A stretch of DNA of 8,709 bases from JAXDBV01 sp034678415 (GTDB taxonomy: Bacteria; Bacteroidota; Bacteroidia; Bacteroidales; VadinHA17). Positions 7,309 through 8,709 of the stretch are shown piece after piece (the stretch's first letter is position 1; the number at the start of each line of letters is the position of its first letter). The notes beneath the pieces were generated by a model. It ran no database searches, was not told the DNA's origin, and worked only from the letters and a program-made list of their open reading frames with translations. The position numbers were made by a program, and so were the translations under genes. The DNA lies in NCBI GenBank assembly GCA_034678415.1, contig JAXDBV010000154.1, positions 1-8,709 on the forward strand. Direction: 5' to 3'.

Positions 7309-7998
7309 GTGGAACAGACATTTGTCATCGGTGATATACATGGTGCATGGAAAGCATTGATCCAATGTTTTGAACGCTCATCCTTTGACTATGACAGGGA
7401 TGTGCTGATCAGCCTGGGGGATGTCTGTGACGGATGGCCACAGGTGTACCAGGCAGTGGATGAACTGATGAAGGTCAAAAACCTGGTGTATATCCTAGGG
7501 AACCATGATCAGTGGGCGCTCACCTGGGCCCTGAAAGGCAGCATGCCCATGGTATGGCTCATGCAGGGAGGACAAGACACCATAGACTCCTATCGCGGGC
7601 AAATGCCCGATAACCACCGGAAGTTCTTCACTTCAGCCAGGCTTTATTATCTTTTGGCTGACCGGCTGTTCGTTCACGGAGGGATTGATCCGACAAGGCT
7701 ATTACATGAACAGGATGCCGACACACTAATATGGGACCGTTCGCTGGTGGAGAAAGCCTGTGCGCTGCACGATAAGACAAAGAAAATATCGATCACGCGG
7801 TACAGGGAAGTATACCTGGGGCATACCCCCACCCTGAACTTTAACTCCGGTGTGCCCCTGTCTTTCTGCGAGTGCTGGCTAATGGACACGGGTGCAGGAT
7901 ACCACGGACGGCTGACGATGATGAATATCGTCACCAAGGAATATGTCCAGAGCGATCCGGTAGCACAGCTCTATCCCGGGCATAGCGGCCGGTTCTGA
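7309..7998 (+). CDS. PPP-type metallophosphatase
   Basis: Cytoplasmic two-metal phosphoesterase of 229 residues in the calcineurin-like PPP group (relatives include ApaH and bacterial Ser/Thr phosphatases). Signature motifs in order are GDIHG (Asp9, His11), GDVCDGWP (Asp38), LGNHDQ (Asn65, His66), FVHGG (His123) and LGHT (His172), then DTGAGYHG near the end. The set of metal ligands is complete. The second motif reads GD-CDGW where classical Ser/Thr phosphatases have GD-(V/Y)DRG, so the usual phosphate-binding Arg is absent and protein phosphatase activity should not be assumed. The substrate could be a dinucleotide, a nucleic-acid end or a phosphoprotein. The start is GTG at 7309, with AAAGG about 12 bases before it inside the end of the Mut7-C gene. 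The spacing of six bases implies co-transcription. Confidence 0.9.
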   Translation: MEQTFVIGDIHGAWKALIQCFERSSFDYDRDVLISLGDVCDGWPQVYQAVDELMKVKNLVYILGNHDQWALTWALKGSMPMVWLMQGGQDTIDSYRGQMPDNHRKFFTSARLYYLLADRLFVHGGIDPTRLLHEQDADTLIWDRSLVEKACALHDKTKKISITRYREVYLGHTPTLNFNSGVPLSFCECWLMDTGAGYHGRLTMMNIVTKEYVQSDPVAQLYPGHSGRF

Positions 7999-8038
7999 TG
8001 TGGCTACATGGGCGCCGTATGAACAGGCCCCGGGTTTG

Positions 8039-8709
8039 TCAGGTTAGTTCTTTCCCTGTTTTCTCCAGCAGTGCTTTCGTTGCGATGATACCCTCGGTTT
8101 CACTCAGTCGCGATCCTTCATATTCAATGCCGATATAACCACGATAACCAGCGTCCCTGACGATGGTAAGCATCCTGTGGTAATCGGTCAATGTCTCATT
8201 GCCTTGCTCATCAAAGTCGTGTGCCTTAGCGCTCACACCTTTTGCATAGGGCATAAGCTCAACGACTCCCTTGTACCGGTCGTATTCTTCTGTTTCGCTG
8301 ACCGTGAAGTTGCCAAAATCAGGAAGGGTACCACATCGTGAATGATCAACCATGGTTATCACTCCGGTGAGCCACTGTCCGTTGCTTGATAATCCGCCAT
8401 GATTTTCCACTATGACATTGATGCCGTATTTATCGCCATACTCACAAAGCTTCCTGAGCCCGTCAGCCGCGAGTTTCATCTGTTCATCCCAGGTGCCCTG
8501 GCTTCCAGCATTCACACGGATGGAATGACAACCGAGGAATGAAGCCGCCTCGATCCATTTGTAATGGTTTTCGACAGCCTTCATACGTTGTGCCTCATCC
8601 GGGTCACCCAGCAGACCTTCCTGGTCGCGCATGATCAGCAGACTTTTCACCCCTTCGCCATCACAGCGGTTAAGCAGTTCCCTGAGATAGGCTTCGTCAC
8701 GCGCCTTGT
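8039..8709 (-). CDS. Sugar phosphate isomerase/epimerase-like TIM-barrel protein, 5' partial
   Basis: C-terminal ~222 residues of a xylose-isomerase-like TIM-barrel protein (AP endonuclease 2/IolE/IolI superfamily). The frame stays open through the right edge: 19 codons precede the GTG at 8650, so that GTG is not the start. Family proteins run about 270-320 residues, so the first part of the barrel is missing, and with it any signal sequence. Counting from that GTG, likely metal ligands are Glu82 (VIVENHGG), Asp111 (LPDFGNF), His144 (AKAHDFD) and Glu176 (IGIEYEG), the Glu-Asp-His-Glu set of metal-dependent isomerases. GCHSIRVNAGS (40-50) is a conserved strand. It converges on the phosphatase gene across 40 bases. 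The sugar substrate is unknown. Confidence 0.9.
   Translation of the reverse strand, partial: KARDEAYLRELLNRCDGEGVKSLLIMRDQEGLLGDPDEAQRMKAVENHYKWIEAASFLGCHSIRVNAGSQGTWDEQMKLAADGLRKLCEYGDKYGINVIVENHGGLSSNGQWLTGVITMVDHSRCGTLPDFGNFTVSETEEYDRYKGVVELMPYAKGVSAKAHDFDEQGNETLTDYHRMLTIVRDAGYRGYIGIEYEGSRLSETEGIIATKALLEKTGKELT

Noticed and set aside
7999..8038. Bidirectional terminator between the convergent phosphatase and isomerase genes
   Set aside because: The 40-base gap has GC-rich words (GGCGCC, CCCGGG) but no stem of useful length followed by T on either strand.

Overview
The window looks like chromosomal DNA from a member of the Bacteroidota, probably from the Bacteroidales or a neighbouring order. 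The strongest sign is the first gene: a very large secreted protein with a gingipain-type (C25) cysteine peptidase domain and a C-terminal type IX secretion (T9SS) sorting domain, a system essentially confined to this phylum. Supporting signs are starts that mostly lack a Shine-Dalgarno sequence, AT-rich intergenic DNA between roughly 50% GC genes, a T-run followed by TAATTTGCA that resembles a Bacteroidota sigma-ABfr promoter, and AlbA_2-winged-helix, YgeA-type racemase and Mut7-C proteins of the kinds common in these genomes. The exact taxon cannot be read from the sequence.

Layout: six genes lie on the + strand and one convergent gene on the - strand. (1) Positions 1-4163 hold the 3' part of the C25/T9SS protein, whose start is outside the window. 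After the peptidase and an Ig-like domain it carries two copies of a ~1.1 kb block (two GNxNG-motif beta domains plus one cleaved-adhesin/MAM-like module), two CARDB-like domains and the sorting domain. (2) 4206-4868: AlbA_2 (Schlafen-type) domain protein with a C-terminal winged helix. (3) 4984-5679: aspartate/glutamate racemase family protein with both catalytic cysteines. (4) 5744-6334: HD-domain hydrolase. (5) 6547-7302: ubiquitin-like plus Mut7-C PIN-fold RNase with zinc ribbon. (6) 7309-7998: PPP-type metallophosphatase, starting 6 bases after gene 5. (7) 8039-8709, minus strand: 3' part of a TIM-barrel sugar phosphate isomerase/epimerase running off the right edge.

No single pathway joins the genes. 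The surface/secreted peptidase stands apart from a run of small cytoplasmic genes. The racemase and HD genes could be co-transcribed (64-base gap), and the Mut7-C RNase and phosphatase almost certainly are. I see no mobile element, CRISPR array, RNA gene or compositional break. The longest gene-free stretch is 212 bases (6335-6546).

No clearly undescribed system is evident. The points most worth a second look are the internal block duplication in the C25 protein, matching ATCA(G/C)TGAT 9-mers touching the start codons of two consecutive genes, possible structured leaders before the racemase and Mut7-C genes, and the tight RNase-phosphatase pair.
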